A stretch of 8,700 nt of DNA from JBBTCJ01 sp038043285 (GTDB taxonomy: Bacteria; Planctomycetota; Phycisphaerae; UBA1845), in contig JBBTCJ010000062.1 of the NCBI GenBank assembly GCA_038043285.1, positions 1 through 8,700 on the forward strand, read 5' to 3'. The notes beneath the pieces are model-generated. The model was not told where the DNA came from. It made no database searches and saw only the letters and a list, made by a program, of their open reading frames with translations. This document shows positions 6,875-8,700 of the stretch, piece by piece; the stretch's first letter is position 1; every line of letters starts with the position of its first letter. The translations under genes and the position numbers were made by a program.

Positions 6875-8700
6875 ATGACTTATCCAAAACAATCCAATCT
6901 TCGGGGGGACGGCACTTCGACCGGGGACTTGGCGTTCAACCAGCGCGTCCGCGAGATCGGGGGGCGGATCTTCGAATTGATCCACGAAGTTCAGCCTAGG
7001 CCGTGGAAGCGTGCCTGGTGGTCGGAACGCGCCACTCGTCTGCTCGACCGCGACGAGAAGCTGCGCACCCGGGCGTTCCAGTTTGTCGACTGCCTCCCGG
7101 CACTGGGCTGCAACGAGGCGATCGCCCGTCATCTCTCCGAGTACGCCGACGGGGCGGGGTTCGCGGTTCCTCAGGCGATGCTCGCCGCCGTCGGACCGGG
7201 TCTGCTGCGACGCCTCCGCGTCGATCTTCTCGGTCGCGCCGCTCGGTCCGGCGCGACCATGATGGCGGGACGGTTCATCACGGGGTTTGACGTCCCCAGC
7301 GTGTTGCGAACGCTTCAGCGACTGCGCAACGATCGGATGGCCTTCACTCTGGACGTACTCGGCGAATTCACCACCAGTCATGCCCAGGCCGAGCGATATG
7401 CCAAGGTCTATCACGACCTGTTGGACCGCCTGCCGCCGCAGGCGTCAGCCTGGCCGTTCGATCCGCTACTCGACCGAGACGACCGCGGACCCATGCCCCG
7501 CGTCAATATCTCCATCAAACTCACGGGTCTTGATCCGCACTTCGACGCGATCGACCCCGAACGTGCGATTCGCGAGGTTGGTGCTCGCCTGCGGCCGTTG
7601 CTCTTGCACGCACGGAGGGTCGGCGCCTTCGTCAACGTCGACATGGAGTCGTCCAAGCACCACGATCTGACCATCCAACTGTTTCAGCGCATCATGCTGG
7701 AAGACGAGTTCGCCGACTGGCCCCACGTCGGCATCGTCTTGCAGGCGTATCTGCGGAACGGCGAGCAGGCTTTGGGCAACATGCTCAACTGGGCGAAGCT
7801 CCGCGGCACGCGGTTTTCAATTCGACTGGTCAAGGGCGCCTATTGGGATGCGGAGACCGCCGCGGCCGTCCGCAACTACGCCGAACCGCCGGTCTGGAGG
7901 CAGAAGTGGCAGTCCGACGCCTGCTACGAGCGAATGGCCCGCACGATGCTGGAAAGCACCGAGCTGATTCGACCGGCGTTTGCCAGCCACAACGTGCGAA
8001 GTCTCTCCGTGGTGTGCGCGATCGCCGAAGGAATGGGCTTGTCTCCCCAGGCGTACGAGGTTCAGACGCTTTTCGGCATGGGCGATCCGCTGAAGGCGGC
8101 CATGGTCCGCATGGGCCGTTGCGTCCGGGTCTATTGTCCCTACGGCGACCTTATGCCCGGCATGGGATACCTGATCCGCCGTCTGCTGGAGAACACCTCC
8201 AACGAAGGATTTCTCAAACAGAGTTTCGAGGAACGCGGTGCGCATGACCGGCTGCTCGCGGACCCCGCCGTGTTGCGGCCGCCTAGTGCTCCGCTGCCCG
8301 AACGCCGCTACCAAAACACCGATCCGGAGGAACCGATGTCCTCGTTCCGAAACGCCGTCAACACCAGCTTCGCTTCGGCGGAGAGCCGCCAGAAAATGCA
8401 TGGGGCTATTCAATACGTCCGCGGCGAACTTGGACGGAACTACCCGTTGATCATCGATGGCAAGCCGATGACCACCGAAGGCTGGTTCGTCTCGCACAAC
8501 CCCTCGAAGCCGTCCGAAGCCATCGGTCGAATCGCCGAGGCCACGACGGCGGACGCCGATCGCGCGGCCGCGTCGGCGTACCGGGCGTCGGCATCGTGGC
8601 GGCGGACCCGCGCCGCCGAACGCGCGTCGCTGTTGCGACGCGCCGCCGACCGGTTGGAGATGCGCCGATTCGAACTGGCCGCGACCATGATCCTGGAGGT
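6875..8700 (+). CDS. putA: Bifunctional proline dehydrogenase / glutamate-semialdehyde dehydrogenase PutA, 3' end beyond the window
   Basis: PutA-type enzyme that oxidises L-proline to P5C with FAD and then glutamate semialdehyde to glutamate with NAD+. 608 codons are visible and the frame is open to the last base; about 1000 aa or more would be normal. The N terminus goes straight into the alpha-helical arm (from about residue 20), with no ribbon-helix-helix domain, so this is not an autoregulating trifunctional PutA. The PRODH barrel spans about 125-450: DVLGE at 160-164, SIKLTG at 213-218, NVDMESSKHHD at 254-264, LQAYLR at 289-294, RLVKGAYWD at 317-325, FASHNVRS at 369-376, LFGMGDPLK at 399-407, RVYCPYG at 418-424 and YLIRRLLEN at 432-440. 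By motif alignment Lys215, Asp256, Gln290, Arg317, Tyr420, Tyr432, Arg435 and Arg436 match E. coli PutA Lys329, Asp370, Gln404, Arg431, Tyr540, Tyr552, Arg555 and Arg556. An aldehyde dehydrogenase N terminus begins near 524 (PLIIDGK, then WFVSHNPSKP). The ATG lies 5 bases after the addA stop, with no clear Shine-Dalgarno, suggesting co-transcription. Confidence 0.93.
   Translation, partial: MTYPKQSNLRGDGTSTGDLAFNQRVREIGGRIFELIHEVQPRPWKRAWWSERATRLLDRDEKLRTRAFQFVDCLPALGCNEAIARHLSEYADGAGFAVPQAMLAAVGPGLLRRLRVDLLGRAARSGATMMAGRFITGFDVPSVLRTLQRLRNDRMAFTLDVLGEFTTSHAQAERYAKVYHDLLDRLPPQASAWPFDPLLDRDDRGPMPRVNISIKLTGLDPHFDAIDPERAIREVGARLRPLLLHARRVGAFVNVDMESSKHHDLTIQLFQRIMLEDEFADWPHVGIVLQAYLRNGEQALGNMLNWAKLRGTRFSIRLVKGAYWDAETAAAVRNYAEPPVWRQKWQSDACYERMARTMLESTELIRPAFASHNVRSLSVVCAIAEGMGLSPQAYEVQTLFGMGDPLKAAMVRMGRCVRVYCPYGDLMPGMGYLIRRLLENTSNEGFLKQSFEERGAHDRLLADPAVLRPPSAPLPERRYQNTDPEEPMSSFRNAVNTSFASAESRQKMHGAIQYVRGELGRNYPLIIDGKPMTTEGWFVSHNPSKPSEAIGRIAEATTADADRAAASAYRASASWRRTRAAERASLLRRAADRLEMRRFELAATMILE

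Overview
This window reads as high-GC bacterial chromosomal DNA, most likely a metagenome or draft scaffold because it contains a run of ten N. Gene content and style suggest Planctomycetota or a similar lineage: there are no strong Shine-Dalgarno sequences before most starts, TATAAT-like hexamers sit almost directly on start codons, and the PutA lacks a DNA-binding domain. That assignment is an inference and rests on no marker gene.

Layout. Bases 1-160 hold no convincing gene. Bases 161-2418, read on the minus strand, are two tandem genes for CNNM/CorC (HlyC/CorC) family membrane proteins that overlap by 4 bases (ATGA). The upstream one (418 aa) has the complete DUF21, CBS pair and CorC/HlyC C-terminal domain architecture. 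The downstream one (334 aa) stops after the CBS pair. Bases 2419-2831 are a divergent intergenic region with a candidate promoter at each end, a 7-bp-arm inverted repeat, the N gap, repeats around the gap, and a tandem array of three 16-bp units. Bases 2832-6869 on the plus strand encode a full-length AddA-type helicase-nuclease (1345 aa). Five bases after its stop begins a PutA-type bifunctional proline-utilisation enzyme (6875 to the window end). Its proline dehydrogenase domain is complete and catalytically intact; its aldehyde dehydrogenase domain is cut by the window edge.

How the genes work together. The minus-strand pair is probably one transcription unit for divalent-cation (Mg2+/Na+) transport or cation homeostasis. 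AddA acts in double-strand-break end resection and normally needs AddB, which is not in the window. PutA oxidises proline to glutamate. The tight addA-putA spacing implies co-transcription, but I see no functional link between repair and proline catabolism.

I found no clearly new multi-gene system. The points most worth a second look are the repeat-rich, gap-broken intergenic region, the two candidate leaderless starts facing away from it, a block of about 110 bp with atypical codon use inside addA, and the absence of addB beside addA.
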